Origin: Pohlia nutans
Taxonomy: Eukaryota; Streptophyta; Bryopsida; Bryales; Mniaceae
DNA length: 64,000 nucleotides
Assembly: GCA_022496805.1 (NCBI GenBank)
Contig: CM040088.1
Coordinates: 7,595,001 to 7,659,000, forward strand
Direction of reading: 5' to 3'
Within the stretch, counting starts at the first letter, position 1. Each line of letters opens with the position of its first letter. Below the pieces are notes generated by a model. That model did not search any database and was not told the origin of the DNA. It saw nothing but the letters and a program-made list of their open reading frames with translations. Shown in pieces: positions 1 to 11,916 of this stretch. The translations under genes and the position numbers were made by a program.

Positions 1-1
1 G

Positions 2-79
2 GGCAAGATTGTTCATGAACTTGTAAAACTATGCCAGGTTCATCCTAATGTGGCAATAGCTGACTGGGATAGGTTCTAG
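2..79 (+). CDS. 3' coding end of an unidentified gene (partial)
   Basis: Frame 2 is open from the window edge for 25 codons (GKIVHELVKLCQVHPNVAIA, then DWDRF) and stops at TAG 77-79. Codon use and amino-acid mix look like real protein, and the reading frame is cut by the window start. I do not recognise the family. The following DNA may be 3' UTR, but another coding-like stretch (about 166-244, reading TYELYCDRKAHFDVC) ends at a good splice donor, GTAAGC, at 245. The transcript could therefore splice past the TAG. The edge location prevents any functional call. Confidence 0.4.
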   Translation, partial: GKIVHELVKLCQVHPNVAIADWDRF

Positions 80-1900
80 TACTACAGTAGTTAATTTTGG
101 CAATCGATTCATCTGTTTGTTTTAAAAAAATTACATAATTGATACCAGGGTTAATGTGAAGAAGGGCAGTCACTTATGAGCTCTACTGCGACAGGAAGGC
201 ACATTTCGACGTTTGTACTATTTACAAGCAAGTGAGCTCCACAGGTAAGCATGTCTTTTGGTTTTCTAATTCTAAATTTGTTTTAAATTTATTTTCTCAT
301 CACTTTAGTTTAGCTTCTAGATGTCCGTGCTGAATGTTGTCTAAAGTGGACACAAATTTATTGGATGACCTCATGCTGCCAATGAGACTCCTCATTTGTT
401 CATTTAATTTCCTGCAAAAAATTTCACATATGTCCAAATGGACAATACATGATTAGGTCGTGAGGTTTTCCTGTTGACTAATCTGAGCAGTGTCTTTGCT
501 TTGGATCCGTTGTATGTGGGACCCCAGCATGCCTCTTGTGAGTTTTCATCCAATCAGGGGTCTGCCAAGTGTATAGGTCTGTCAGGAAACCTTTTGGCTC
601 TGAAATCGAGCTGGGATTGGTTTCTCGTACTATCCCTTCAGCTGAACGACAATGAAACCAATGATATGTAACCATCCGAGCTTGACATCGGAAACTGGGT
701 TGTTTTGGGGAAATATTGGTACTTTGCCAATCCACTGTAACCAAGGCTGTACTTGTGACCGGTACTCTAATGAATTTATTGTACTGTATAAACATTGTAT
801 TGTAGATTGCAGTCAGTGATCATAGAGCTGCACATTAGGCACTTTTCATACTGTATTATTGAGACAGACTAATTAATGAGTGACTTGATTCACTGGCAAC
901 TTGACAAACTTGCAAACTTCAGGAGTTATTAACTTGGAAGAGCTGGTATGCATTCCAAGTTAGGGAGTTGCTCTCAATATGGAAGGTGATTGATGCGAAG
1001 GGTCGGTGCACTACAGCACTACTGCCTCATCAAGCCCCATCACTCCAACGTGGGAACATTTTACGGGAACGTGAGAACGTGGGTCAGCTTCAACCCCACG
1101 CTCATAATTCCAATTGATTGATTGCCTGGATTTATTATTATTGGCCACTTCAATGAAAGTGTGGCACAGTGGCACTACCTCCCACTGAGAAGTAGTGTTG
1201 CGATATGTTATGTTAACGTATCTATTTGTTTTGGATGCTCTTTATTAGAGCTGAAGCTAAGGCCGACGCGGCGTTTTGTGTGAAACATGTGATTCCATTG
1301 GTTATTTTGGATACTTGACAACCAAACGAGAGGCAATGAAGAATGCCGGCAAGATGATTATATTGGCCTTTGTGGCTACTTGGAGTGAATGTTATGTTAT
1401 TAACCCTCAATGGACATGGCTTTTCTTTTTTCACACCCAAAATCTCATTTAAACTCCATTTGAAGCATGATTACTTGTTTGATTTACTTTGGTTCTCTTC
1501 TAAAGGAGTATAGATCCCTCAAATATGCTCGGTTCGGCATTTAAAAAACCCCATTGGTTCATTAGAGTAAAAGTTATGAGCAAGATTCTTTCAAAATATC
1601 AAAAAGCTTGTGGGCCTCTTTGCATCCATTAAGAGTTAAGAGTGTTCATTGGAAACCCTAAATCTCCAACTTTTCAATGTGTTGATGGTTGCAAGTATTA
1701 ATTTTTTCTGAAATTATTCATGTACAATTGGTCATATATTATTCAGAAATTTATTTTATTTTTTGAAAAATAAAGTTTGGCAAATGAAATATTTGTGAAT
1801 ATTTTTCATAATCACTTTTTTCACCATACAAAAATATTTTTGAAAAAAATATTTTTTCATCAATTTTGGCATATATTTTCAAAAACATCTTCATCTTGAA
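80..1900. other. 3' flank of the edge gene; no further gene supported
   Basis: Mixed-composition DNA downstream of the edge gene, with a possible UTR intron donor at 245. Short ORFs on both strands at 474-795 overlap each other and look like chance. From about 1700 the sequence becomes AT-rich. It ends with the CTTCCACCTATGGTAG-type terminus also found in the small inverted-repeat elements at 7653, 10939 and 54689, so a decayed copy of that family probably lies at about 1700-1920. Confidence 0.4.
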
Positions 1901-1920
1901 CTTGCCTTCCACCTATGGTA

Positions 1921-2112
1921 GTTTTTTTTTTTTTTTTTTTTTTTTTTCCAATCCAAAGTTGTAATCCTAATTTATTGAGTTGTTTTTGCTACCGTTTGTG
2001 TGAAGTGGGTGTAAGACTAAATGAAAGCAAGACTAGAGAAAGACTTTGTTTTTGCTACCGTTTGTGTGATGTGGGCGTAAGACTAAATGAAAGCAAGACT
2101 AGAGAAAGACTT
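1921..2112. repeat. Poly-T tract followed by a 66-bp tandem duplication
   Basis: A 27-nt T run (1921-1947) precedes two head-to-tail copies of a 66-bp unit, 1981-2046 and 2047-2112. The copies start TGTTTTTGCTACCGTTTGTG and differ at only about two or three positions. The unit length is a multiple of three, which keeps a short frame open, but nothing suggests a protein. Confidence 0.8.
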
Positions 2113-3235
2113 TAGAGTTAGTTAGCCACAAAGTTTATCATATTTGAATGTGGATTATAATATTTTTGGCACCATATTTCTAAGGTGGAAGAATTTACGT
2201 CTTTTTTGCTACAAAAATAATCATTATATTTCCAATGAAACAAAGTTAAAAAAATAATAATGAGCACTAGCTCTAACTGATGAATGAATAACTATATAAA
2301 GAAAAAGCACAAGCAATCTAAATAATAAGACATATGATATGTAATCTTCTATACTAATACTGAACCATCATCCCTTTTGTAAAAATAAGCCAGGGATTCA
2401 AATTATTTTAATTACTGATGATCAAAGATGAAATTTTTCACCAAAAAACTTCACATAATTTGAACAAGAGTCTTCTACATAAAAAACTACTATGACATGA
2501 ATTAGAAAACATTCATTTTTTGAGATGAATATGATCTTTTTAAGTGGAAATTGACTTATTCGCACTTGGGAATATGACTAGATTGTATTATTTTCTTTGT
2601 ATCTCAATGACACTATTACTTTTCAAATAATAATAAAAATGTTGAGGCACTTACTAAAATTTGATGTACTATATGTTAGTCAATATATTTTTTAAATATT
2701 TCAGGCTCCCACGGGGTACCCAATGTCCTAGTGGATGCACTCAAATTTTTATGCACTCAAAAGTTATACATTGAATCCATAAGATGCCAGTTCAAATTGC
2801 TCAAATGTAAAGTGTGAAAATTTCAGAAGTAGAGTTCAAAGGTCTCATTCCATCCTTGACACATGAAGAGTATCATATGAAAGTTTTGATCAAATCGGAT
2901 CTTTTTGTAAAAAACTTGGGATTTGGTAGTAACCATCGCTATTTATACTGTGTGTTTTGCTTTAACAACATAAAATGTGCAAATCAAAATCAACCTCTAT
3001 ACCTTTGTCATTTCAATTGAAGGCATGTTAATAAATATGAAAATTAGAGATAGAGGTTCTATTATTATTCACCAAAAACATAATAGTATTGATAAATATG
3101 TAGGGTGCAATGAAACAAATGAATTTGTCATTTTTGATGTTGTTATAATAGAAGTTGAAGTAGACTGTGCTATTGCCAAATTATATCAATTTCTAAATCA
3201 CTCATTGAATTATTTAACTTTCAATAAAAATAAAT

Positions 3236-3271
<36 letters not shown>

Positions 3272-3546
3272 TTTGTGTTTATGTCACATTCTAAATGATT
3301 AGTGATTAAAATGAGTAAAGAAGTAATTAGTGTCATTTGGTCTAGAAATGAGAATTTATACTTTAGATATTATTGCCACTAAATTAGAAACTATTTGTAA
3401 ACTAACTAATTTACCTATCCTTTATTGTAACCAAAACTAAAATAATTTCATTTTTTTATTATGAATTTTTTGCTATTATTCTTTGAATAAAATATTACAA
3501 ACTTTTGGTTAACTTCAAGAATTAAATGTTGACCTTTGTATGGTGG
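2113..3546. other. AT-rich intergenic DNA with a (TG)n microsatellite
   Basis: No gene is seen. A (TG)n dinucleotide run at 3239-3267 produces a valine/cysteine-rich artefact ORF. The rest is AT-rich unique or decayed repeat sequence. Confidence 0.5.
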
Positions 3547-3953
3547 CATTACCAAAGAAGGGTGTTGTTTTTGACACTCTTTTTGACAGATAGATAGATA
3601 GATAGAAACTCCAGCCTCTTTCAAGGCTTGCGTGAATAAAGTGTCTGTTCGTAATGTTAATGACCCAGTGCCCACCGAAAAAAGGGCCATTGGAACAAAA
3701 CTACTCTCCTCTGCCGAGAATAGACACTCTAGTGACCAGTAACTGATAAAAGTAACCCTAAGCTATTGGTTGGATAATTGTTTGAGTATAAGTTGGTTTT
3801 TGGTATGCTGTAAGATCGCTAAGTCATGAGTTCTGCGGTTGGTTGGTGAAGGGCTATGTATCATGCTATGTGGTCCGGGTTCGATTCCCGCTCTTTTTGA
3901 CATTGTTTAAATGTTGAAAAGAGTGTCAAAAGACAACACCTTTTTTTGTAGTG
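3547..3953. mobile_element. CACTA-like MITE containing a tRNA-like remnant
   Basis: The ends are inverted: CATTACCAAAGAAGGGTGTTG at the left and CAACACC(T)nGTAGTG at the right. The subterminal blocks TTTTTGACACTC and GAGTGTCAAAAG are also inverted. The same termini occur at 4787-6347 and 10240-10367. The terminal CACTACC/GGTAGTG and the lack of coding suggest a non-autonomous CACTA (En/Spm) derivative. A perfect pol III B-box (GGTTCGATTCC) lies inside at 3878-3888. Confidence 0.6.
3820..3897 (+). repeat. Degenerate tRNA-related (SINE-like) segment
   Basis: GGTTCGATTCC at 3878-3888 is an exact B-box/T-loop consensus inside a nearly paired T arm (CCGGG...CCCGC). A T5 run, a possible pol III terminator, starts at about 3893. 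A GGTTGGTTGGTGAAGG stretch about 35 nt upstream could be a decayed A-box. No complete tRNA cloverleaf can be drawn, so this is a tRNA-derived remnant rather than a tRNA gene. Confidence 0.35.
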
Positions 3954-4786
3954 AGGTTTATAACAAAAATAAACACTTGATTTGTACTACTATTAAAATG
4001 CCTTGGATTCTCTTCTTCATTCTAAGCTATTTACTTCACGTAATCCAATTACTTCTTACATTAACTTTTTAACATACAAGTGTCCAATTTCTGAACATTG
4101 GATGATTTTTGAGGCGTCTCTTCACCATATACCACAACATTTTTCATTCATTCAAATTTCTCTTGGTTCTTGAGCTAGTTGACTACCATATGTGCAGTAT
4201 AGATCTTCAAAATTAGATATTGTGATTTTTTAAAATTAACAAAATTGGTATATGTCAAGTTTCATTTTTAGTTCAAAAGTGAGATCTTAAAAATGATTTT
4301 CCAAAATAAGTAGAGTCAATTAATAGAAATTATACCATCTCATAGTGCATATTATTCGAAATTCATTACAACAAATTTTAGTTTATTTTTTAAAATTTGA
4401 GATTCTTAATTGAATTTAAAAAGAAAACCTTGAAAAAATAATTAAAAAAAATTAACCTAAAACATGATAAATCCAACCATGGAGATGTGATCTACACATT
4501 GACATTTAGAACTTTTCTTTGTATATCATTTTCAATTTTGTTATTTGTCAAACATTTTATAACACATCTTTGAAATTGGTGCATCATTTGGACCTCAAAG
4601 GGTTAAAGGTTGAGGTCATTTTCCACAAATGTGAAGACTCTATATTATTCAATAGATGATAAAAGTCATATGTTGAAGGAAGTTGCAACCTCCTAAATCA
4701 AAAGTCATAAATCAAAAGTCACCAGTCATTGTGTGGCTTTCTTATTATGATGTCTAATCAAGGCTTCTTTTCGGTATCTAATCGTG

Positions 4787-6347
4787 CACTACCTAAAAAG
4801 GGTGTTGTTTTAGACACTTATTTGGTAGTTTTTTTGACACTAAAGTGTTGAAAAAGCATTACAAAACTTCTTGTTTTGTAGTGTCAAAATAAGTGTCAAA
4901 ACTGGATGTCAAACGTGCTATATAGAATTTAAGTATATCAAAGTGTCAAAAAGTTTTAACCCCTAAACGTACCCGGGTGTCCCTCGAATTGACAAATTGA
5001 GAAAAATCATCATAAACTACTATTTAGAAGAATATTTTGGGATTGATATACAAATGAAAGTTCTAGATTTTGAATTTTAGATTCCATCCGTACAATTCGA
5101 TTCACTGATAATATCACCAATATTTAATTATCAAATTTGAAAGTTAAAACTTAAAATTCCTTCTAAATTCAATTACAAACTAAATTTTAATATTTTTTGA
5201 GTAAAATTTGTTGGAATGAATTTGAAATGAGATACTCTTAAACGTGGTGATTCTTTGAAATTTGTGTGTTTTTTAAATCTATGACCTCATTTTTGCAAGG
5301 CCACTTTTGAACTATAGTCAATGCAATTTTGGCTTGGTCAACGACTTGACATACTTCTACATTTGTAATTTTAGAAAAATATGTACTCAAGTATGACTAA
5401 ATCCAACCATTAGATAGGACAACAACTTGGTGAGGTATCTCCAAAAAATTGGATGACTTTCATCCAAGGATTGATGAGAACGTAGGGAGGATTTGAATCT
5501 GTTAGTCGTCCAGAAACTGGACGCTGTGACATTTAGGGGTTAAAATTTAAAAAAGAGTCTAAAAAAATGAGTCAAAATGTAAATTGTTTTGGAGGGTAGC
5601 CCATGTCAAGCAGTTTTTTACTCACCCATGCAAATGCCCCTTGCTCCGGACCATTGCTCACCAACTACAAAGTGTTTGAACTCACAACTCCCTTTTATTA
5701 TACTAAAATAGGCTTTTTGAAACATATAATTTCCAAAACTTTTCAACTTTCAAAATTTAATTGATTTTGATATTTTCCTACTATATATATATTGAATAAA
5801 GTATGCATAAACAAATGAAGTACCGTATTCTTGTTTCATTAAATATAGAAATGGTTTATCTTCATCCTTAAGACTTTAAATCCGTAGTAGCACTACATAA
5901 GTGACACATATAGGTCTTTCCCGCTATATATCTAAGACCCCTCATTCTAACTTCAACCTCATTGAGAGAAAGATTCAATCAATATTTGATTCAATTCTTC
6001 ATCAAATGGAGCACCAAAAACCACTCACTCTTGTAGGAAATCATCTCAACCTTCAAAAGAGCCTAAGCTTGTCCTCTAATTCCCAACCATTTGTATATTA
6101 TGAGCATTTGAAGAGTAACTTTATTGTTGTTTATTTTTGTAACGTTATATAATTTATGTTAGGTGGGATGTTCATAAATTTTATTAGCATTGAGTTTCTT
6201 TTTTGGAGGTGTTGGAACCCTCAAATTATTTTGTTGGTAAATTTTTTTAATCCAAGCCACTCAAAGCTTTCGAAACTCGAAAAACATGTTTAAAATACAA
6301 TGTAAATTTTTTTAAAGTGTTGAAAACACCACCCTTTTTTGGTAGTA
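4787..6347. mobile_element. CACTA-like element, ~1.56 kb, interrupted by a TTAA element
   Basis: It begins CACTACCTAAAAAGGGTGTTG and ends with the complement of ACTACCAAAAAAGGGTGGTG, the same termini as 3547-3953 and 10240-10367. The interior is AT-rich without a transposase. TTAA element A1 (4956-5543) lies within it. A candidate short ORF at 5901-6152 has no recognisable product. The right terminus reads GTAGTAG rather than GTAGTG, so the boundary is approximate. Confidence 0.5.
4956..5543. mobile_element. TTAA element, family A (copy A1), 588 bp
   Basis: TTAACCCCTAAACGTACC at the left end and the inverted GACATTTAGGGGTTAA at the right end are flanked by TTAA on both sides. The body matches copies at 60203, 63205 and (truncated) 30176. 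It starts with a block reading GGGTGTCC...AATTGACA and ends with the CCAGAAACTGGACGCTG block. There is no coding capacity, so it is non-autonomous. Confidence 0.85.
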
Positions 6348-6364
6348 GTAGAACTACATCACAA

Positions 6365-6578
6365 AACACACATTTTGTTAAAATTGAACCACCGGATTGG
6401 AAAAATGATAGGGAGTGCTCCCCTTCTCAATAGAGATAGGTCCCCAATATTTCTACAATGGTCTAATTAGTGGAATAAGAGCACTGTAGAAAAATTGGGG
6501 ACCTATTTTCTATTGAGAAGGGGAGCACTCCCTATCACTAATCCAATCTGGTAGTTTAGTTTTAACAAAATGTGTGTT
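6365..6578. mobile_element. Fold-back MITE with a long near-perfect hairpin
   Basis: Arms of about 95 nt are inverted. AACACACATTTTGTTAAAA at the left pairs with its complement at the right end. The inner arms (about 6409-6460 and 6485-6535) are almost perfectly complementary around GGGAGTGCTCCCCTTCTC. The loop is only some 25 nt. A second copy lies at 19318-19551. Transcripts would form a long dsRNA stem. Confidence 0.8.
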
Positions 6579-8190
6579 AAAATAAAGTGTATAAAAACTG
6601 TCAATTATTGTTCAAAGTTATGTGGTGCTATATTTCGTTCTATGAATACTTATCATTAGAAGAAATGTGGGGTTTTACAACTACAATTAAATGATTCAAA
6701 TAGTGCAAAAACTAGTCCGTAATGACTGTCTTTACTCATTACAAATTAGTTAGAGTCGTATACTTGTAATCGTAGAATCCCACATTTCTTCTAATGTTTT
6801 TCTATCAAATAAGTGTTTCAACATTCTATATGTATATAATGTCAAGTTCAAGTTTCAAAGCAAATCGTGTCACTCTTTCATTAGTTAGTCAAAAGATGAT
6901 TAAAATATATAGCTTTTATTTTATTTGTCTCTACGTTGTGATCAAGTCCTTTGATAAACAAAAAAAATACAAACCTAACGTCTTATTTTAAATTGATACT
7001 TGAACCTCACATTATGTCATATATTAGTTGTTAGTTGGGACTCATGAATAACCGCGCGAGCAAGAGCACAGGCTAACTATGACATGTTTCTACATGCGGT
7101 TCAACGTGCCTTTGTCAATCATGCATTCTCCCCTCAATTCTAGCTCTCAACATACATAAAGACCACAACTACACACATCATTAAGCACAATACCTTGGCA
7201 CACTTATAAAGAAAGAGCGAGCACTTTTATTCTCATAATTTGCTTTACAATCATCACTATAACACAAGTTCTCATATGTAATAGCACTACTATACTAACA
7301 CGGGCAAAAGAAGCAAATGATACCACATCGTGGGATCCCCTGTAAACATCAGTCAACACTACTCCTTATCATCGCGCTACAAATTTGTGTTGACCACTAG
7401 GAGTCCCGTCCTTCGTCCTTCTTGTCATTGTAACTTCCGCGTGACTATAATCCATTTACCATTCTTGTTGCTCATTGGTTATGTAATCTACAATACATAT
7501 TTAAGCTACGATGATTAAAAATAATATTCTTACTAAAAAGTTGTAACACTATGAAACTTCAAATAATAATCCATAATATTTGCATCGAAAGTTGTAGTAG
7601 AGTTTGAGCCCACTTGAGAAAAGCATGTGTGTGGTGCCCTTGGTGCTCAAACACCATAGGTGAAGGGCAGAGTCATCACATTCAAAAAAATCAATAAATA
7701 GAATCTTTTCGAATATTCTTCGATATTTCCTTTTTTGCGACTAAAAAAATTGGGTTTTTTTTTTCCAAATTTTTTGTAAGAAATAACTTCTGCCCACCCT
7801 GCCCCTCCACCTACGGTAGTCAAGCATTGTTAGTACTTGTTCTAAAGCGCTTTACATGTACATCATTTGCTGCTACAAAAACAAGGCTTTCCTGTTACTG
7901 TAACTTGTACTGTAACATTACCTTTTGAGAAAAGAAATGCTTTGACATGTTTGTATATTCACATGGGGCGTGCTTGCTTAAACTAGATTCTTATGCCGGT
8001 GATAGTGCAGACAAACCTGAGCTAACTGTTTACAAATACAGTGCGAGTACTATCAATAGTCACTCTGTTGCTTGTAGAACCTAAACATCTGTGTTCTCTG
8101 TCAACTAAAATAGCTTCCAGTGTGACTCATGCATATCCTTCTTCTCAACTGAGGCATTAACTTAAAGGCCAAAATATCTCCACAGACCTC
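6579..8190. other. Intergenic, no gene supported
   Basis: AT-rich sequence with only short chance ORFs (for example 6794-6991 and 7330-7518). One small MITE is listed separately. From about 7850 the composition becomes more balanced as the 8.2-9.7 kb island is approached. Confidence 0.5.
7653..7817. mobile_element. Small MITE with ACCATAGGTGAAGGGCAG ends
   Basis: ACCATAGGTGAAGGGCAG at the left is inverted at the right as CTGCCC...CTCCACCTACGGT. Related copies are 10939-11244 and 54689-54891. The interior is A/T homopolymer-rich and non-coding. Confidence 0.6.
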
Positions 8191-8196
8191 AGTGTA

Positions 8197-8206
8197 TATA
8201 TAAATA
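8197..8206 (+). promoter_or_regulatory. TATA-like box upstream of the candidate gene at 8483
   Basis: TATATAAATA lies about 280 bp upstream of the ATG at 8483, at the AT-rich to GC-richer transition, in a reasonable position for a core promoter. It is supported by motif only. Confidence 0.3.
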
Positions 8207-8264
8207 TACCAAAGGTCAATGTGATCAACCCCTAGCGGACCCTAAACCCAAACATTTTTGATCG

Positions 8265-8327
8265 CTGACCTCAGTAAATCACAAAGCCTACATCCGTTCC
8301 GTATGGTTGGCGATTTACTGAGGTCAG
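8265..8327. other. Perfect 16-bp inverted repeat (hairpin)
   Basis: CTGACCTCAGTAAATC (8265-8280) is exactly complementary to GATTTACTGAGGTCAG (8312-8327), with a 31-nt loop. It would lie in the leader of a transcript starting at the TATA-like box. It could be a structured 5' UTR element or the relic of a small MITE. Confidence 0.6.
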
Positions 8328-8482
8328 ACAGAGGTTAGTTTACTGCTTTGTCAAGGCCATTGTATACTTGAGTCTGTTGAAAGGAGAGTGAGGCCCAGCA
8401 TTTTCCTGTTGAGAGTAGTTGAGAGGCTTGACGTCTATATACGAAACCTCGACGGTCTGCGCACTGTCTGTCTGTACACGAA

Positions 8483-9201
8483 ATGGAGAGGTCGTTTCCA
8501 TGGGAAGACGGGGATCCACCCGACCAAGCTCTGATGATGCAGGTTTTGCAAGCTCTGCGCAAGGGTAACTCCGGTAGGTGGCGTGGCGGCGATGTTCAAT
8601 GTGCTTGTTCTTCTTTCTGTCTCACGATGGTAAGAAAGTTCGTAAGATGCGTCGTCACTGTTTGGGTGATTGATCAAATACATCTCCCCTCGTACTGCTC
8701 ACGGAAAGACTCTAGTCGTTGTAGCGGTACTAGGGATCGGTAGAAACTGGTACTGCCAGTCTTTAGAAATGGAGACGAGAGTGTTAACTTTGTTGTGGAA
8801 GTTGGTTCTCATGTTTGCTGGTTGATGGCACAGTTCGCTGGTCCTGCTTGTTGCGAAACGGTAGGAACCGACATGGAGGGAGACTCTGCACAACTGGACT
8901 TGGGGTTGACTGACATCACCAAATTCTTTTCCTACTCGAAGCTTTGGCGAATGTTGTAAGTTGACGCATATTGCGCGCGCGTGCGTAACGCCATATTCGC
9001 CAATCCCTGTTGATTTTTTTAGTGTAACTTGTAACCTGTTCTAGACGTCCAGATTCTCTTGTGTGTATTGTCGCCTCTTTGCATGTGTTGAATTGTGAAG
9101 CCGTGGATCGACCGTTCATGCAGATTCTTAGAACTTTCATACCTCGGAAGACATTGCCGTGTCATGCACTCATGATCACAGTGCTTACGTTTCCTGTCTA
9201 G
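8483..9201 (+). CDS. Candidate three-exon gene, unknown product (141 aa)
   Basis: ATG at 8483 opens MERSFPWEDGDPPDQALMMQ. Joining exons 8483-8629, 8834-8955 and 9045-9201 uses the donors GTAAGA and GTAAGT and the acceptors CACAG and TTCTAG. It keeps one frame throughout and ends at TAG 9199-9201. Introns would be 204 and 89 nt. The first residues are acidic and Pro-rich. Exon 2 ends FFSYSKLWRM and exon 3 is hydrophobic with several Cys. No family is recognised. The GC-richer island, the TATA-like box and the frame-consistent splicing favour a gene. However, a minus-strand ORF also spans exon 3, so chance is possible. Confidence 0.35.
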
Positions 9202-10239
9202 CTAGGATGAGACTTTCAGAAAGCAGCCTGGCTTGGTATGAATGAATTGCAGGGTTTTCAGGTGGTCACAGTAATGTGTATAATACTCATCGTGCTTGAC
9301 TGTGTGTGCTGCAACAGATATTTTGTAAATGACGAACCGTTTCGTATACGCAACCACGGGAGAGGAACTGGAGACGGGTGACGAACAAGAACTGTCAATG
9401 AGTGCCATGGATTGCTCAACTTGAGGGATCGGAGCAGTTGACTTTCAGAGACGGGTGCAGCCCTCATACTCAGTTTCCCCGTTGATATATTTTCATAGCT
9501 AGATCTAGCAGACTTCAGGAACTACTTATTCATCGATCGATCGGTGGCTGATCACCCCGTCGAACATCGAACGTGAATCAATTGACTAGTAGTAACTACC
9601 ATGATATCTATGGTCAGGAATGGGATGCGAAAACTCCCTCCCTGACCCATACGCAATGCAGTACAGATCCCAAGATAGAGTCCCACACACAACCATTCAA
9701 GCGACACCTTCAGCACTAGGGCTGTAATCAGTTTGTTTCCTCCATGTTACTCGAGCCTTGAGATGTTTGGTGACGAGGAGCCAGTTTACGATGGGGTTTT
9801 AGATGAAGCAGTAGACTCACGTGTGAGGCTGATTACTCTGCTAGTGTTTACTTTCCATTTTAACAGTACGTGTAAAATGGCACTCTGGTAGCTAGCCAGC
9901 CGCCATCGACTTGTAGAGTGCAGTACAAATCCCAAGATTTTCACATTTACGGAGGTTGAGCTTTCCTCCTTCCTCTGAAAGCATTTATTTATTTTATTAT
10001 TACTGAGCTAGCATAAGTTTTACACTCCCATTTGTTTTGAAGTCCAGTTCTAGTTCGCGTTTTCCTTTCAATAAACGATTCATTCTCAAAAACCGCAGCT
10101 TCTTTGTGATCGATCAGTGTCTTCCCATGATTCAAAGTGTGGGTGCAAATGATGAATAGATTGAAAGGCATCATCTCTTGTTTGTTTGATCATGGCAGAT
10201 GAATGAGACACTGGCCATTTGTATCTGCCTTCTTGTCCA
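9202..10239. other. 3' flank of the candidate gene, no other gene supported
   Basis: A moderately GC-rich stretch to about 9720 with scattered GATCGATCGAT-like palindromes, then mixed sequence. Short overlapping ORFs occur on the minus strand (9202-9467 and 9989-10174) without convincing coding character. Confidence 0.45.
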
Positions 10240-10367
10240 CACTACCAAAAAGAAAAGGGTGTTGTTTTCGACACTCTTTTCAACATTGTTTCTGATACTT
10301 TAGTGTCAAAAAAATAAATTTTCCAACACTAAGAAGAGTGTCGCAATCAACACCTTTTTTGGTAGTG
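10240..10367. mobile_element. CACTA-like MITE, 128 bp, intact
   Basis: CACTACCAAAAAGAAAAGGG at the left and the inverted CACCTTTTTTGGTAGTG at the right enclose inverted GACACTCTT/AAGAGTGTC blocks. This is the shortest intact member of the family also at 3547 and 4787. A lone left end of the same type (CACTACTAAAAAAGAGGGTG) lies at 10836. Confidence 0.75.
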
Positions 10368-10938
10368 CTATGTATTATATGAATGCAAGGAACCATCCGG
10401 CCATAGTTGTTGAGGCAATCTGCACTGTACCCTGGTTCGGAATAAAGCAAGCTACTAAATCTAGGGTGTAATTGACTTTCATGTTATGGTGGTGTCGTGT
10501 ACTTCATTCTTTTTAAACAATGGGTTTGCCCCTTTCGTTTCAACCATAAATTTAAAAAAATTAAACCTAGAATGTTCATGCAAGTCTAAGGCTCAATTCA
10601 TTCTTGAAAAGTGGCTTGAGTGAGGTCAATGCCTGTAAAGAGAAAGCATTGAGAGATAAATTAACTTCAAGGCGATACAGGAGTCCTTGAGATTTGGACC
10701 CCAAAGCACTAAATTTGACCATCGTTTGGACATTTGTGCCACGGAGGCAGAGACAAGCGATTTCCAGGGATTTTTACTTCATTAGAAATATAGATTTCAG
10801 GAGTAGCACAATAGGAGCAGTCGTAGGCACAGTCACACTACTAAAAAAGAGGGTGTTGTATTTTACATTGTTTTCGAAATTTTATTTATTTTTAAACAGA
10901 AGCCCTTTCTTAGAAGGAATTCTAGAGGCACTCAAGTT

Positions 10939-11244
<306 letters not shown>

Positions 11245-11580
11245 TGTTGCCTGCTCTTTGATAATTTATTTAGTGAATGCGATCTCCCTTCTTTGGTTTT
11301 AGACATGACGACTTGGTAATTTGGAACCCGGTGCGCCCACCCAAGGGTAATATTGAATTGTCTTCTCGGATTCTTTGAACTATTGCTCTTGGTTTTCCAT
11401 CAAGGAATTTGTTCCCTCAGCCTCATGCTACTTGAATGGCTAGTTGATTAAAAATTAAAAAATTAAAACCTAAAGATTTCACTTGAACTATAGATGCCTA
11501 TAGGAATTTAATTGTTTTGTTTTTGACATTGTTGTCAAAAACATATTGTTTTGGTCATGTAATCTTGAACTCAAATCTTT

Positions 11581-11916
11581 TTAACCCTTAAACGTCATTG
11601 CCAGCCCCTTGGACTTGATTTCCACAAAATCTTTCTTCATACAACATTGGCATGTAGTTGTAGTAGCCAAGATAGAGGTCTATTGATGCAGTTCAACAGA
11701 GGTCATCTAATGCACTCACTTGCAACATCAAATTCTCATGTGTGTGCTCACAATGTATACATATGATGGTTTGGAGGATCGTTTGATTTTTTATCCAAGT
11801 TCCCAATTGATTCTTCTTGTGCTTGTTTCTTTGCCCAAACTAAATTTAGAACCCATATCATTTATAAGATGCTTTGGACTACCCACTGAAGACCTAAAAT
11901 ATTGTTTAAGGCTTAA
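11581..11916. mobile_element. TTAA element, family J (D-related ends), 336 bp
   Basis: It begins TTAACCCTTAAACGTCATTG and ends with the complement of TTAAGCCTTAAAC, sharing TTAA 11913-11916 with element E1. The interior differs from the other families. The ends are family-D-like. No coding. Confidence 0.5.

Noticed and set aside
3820..3900. Functional tRNA gene
   Set aside because: The B-box is good, but the acceptor and anticodon arms cannot be folded, and the sequence is inside a MITE.
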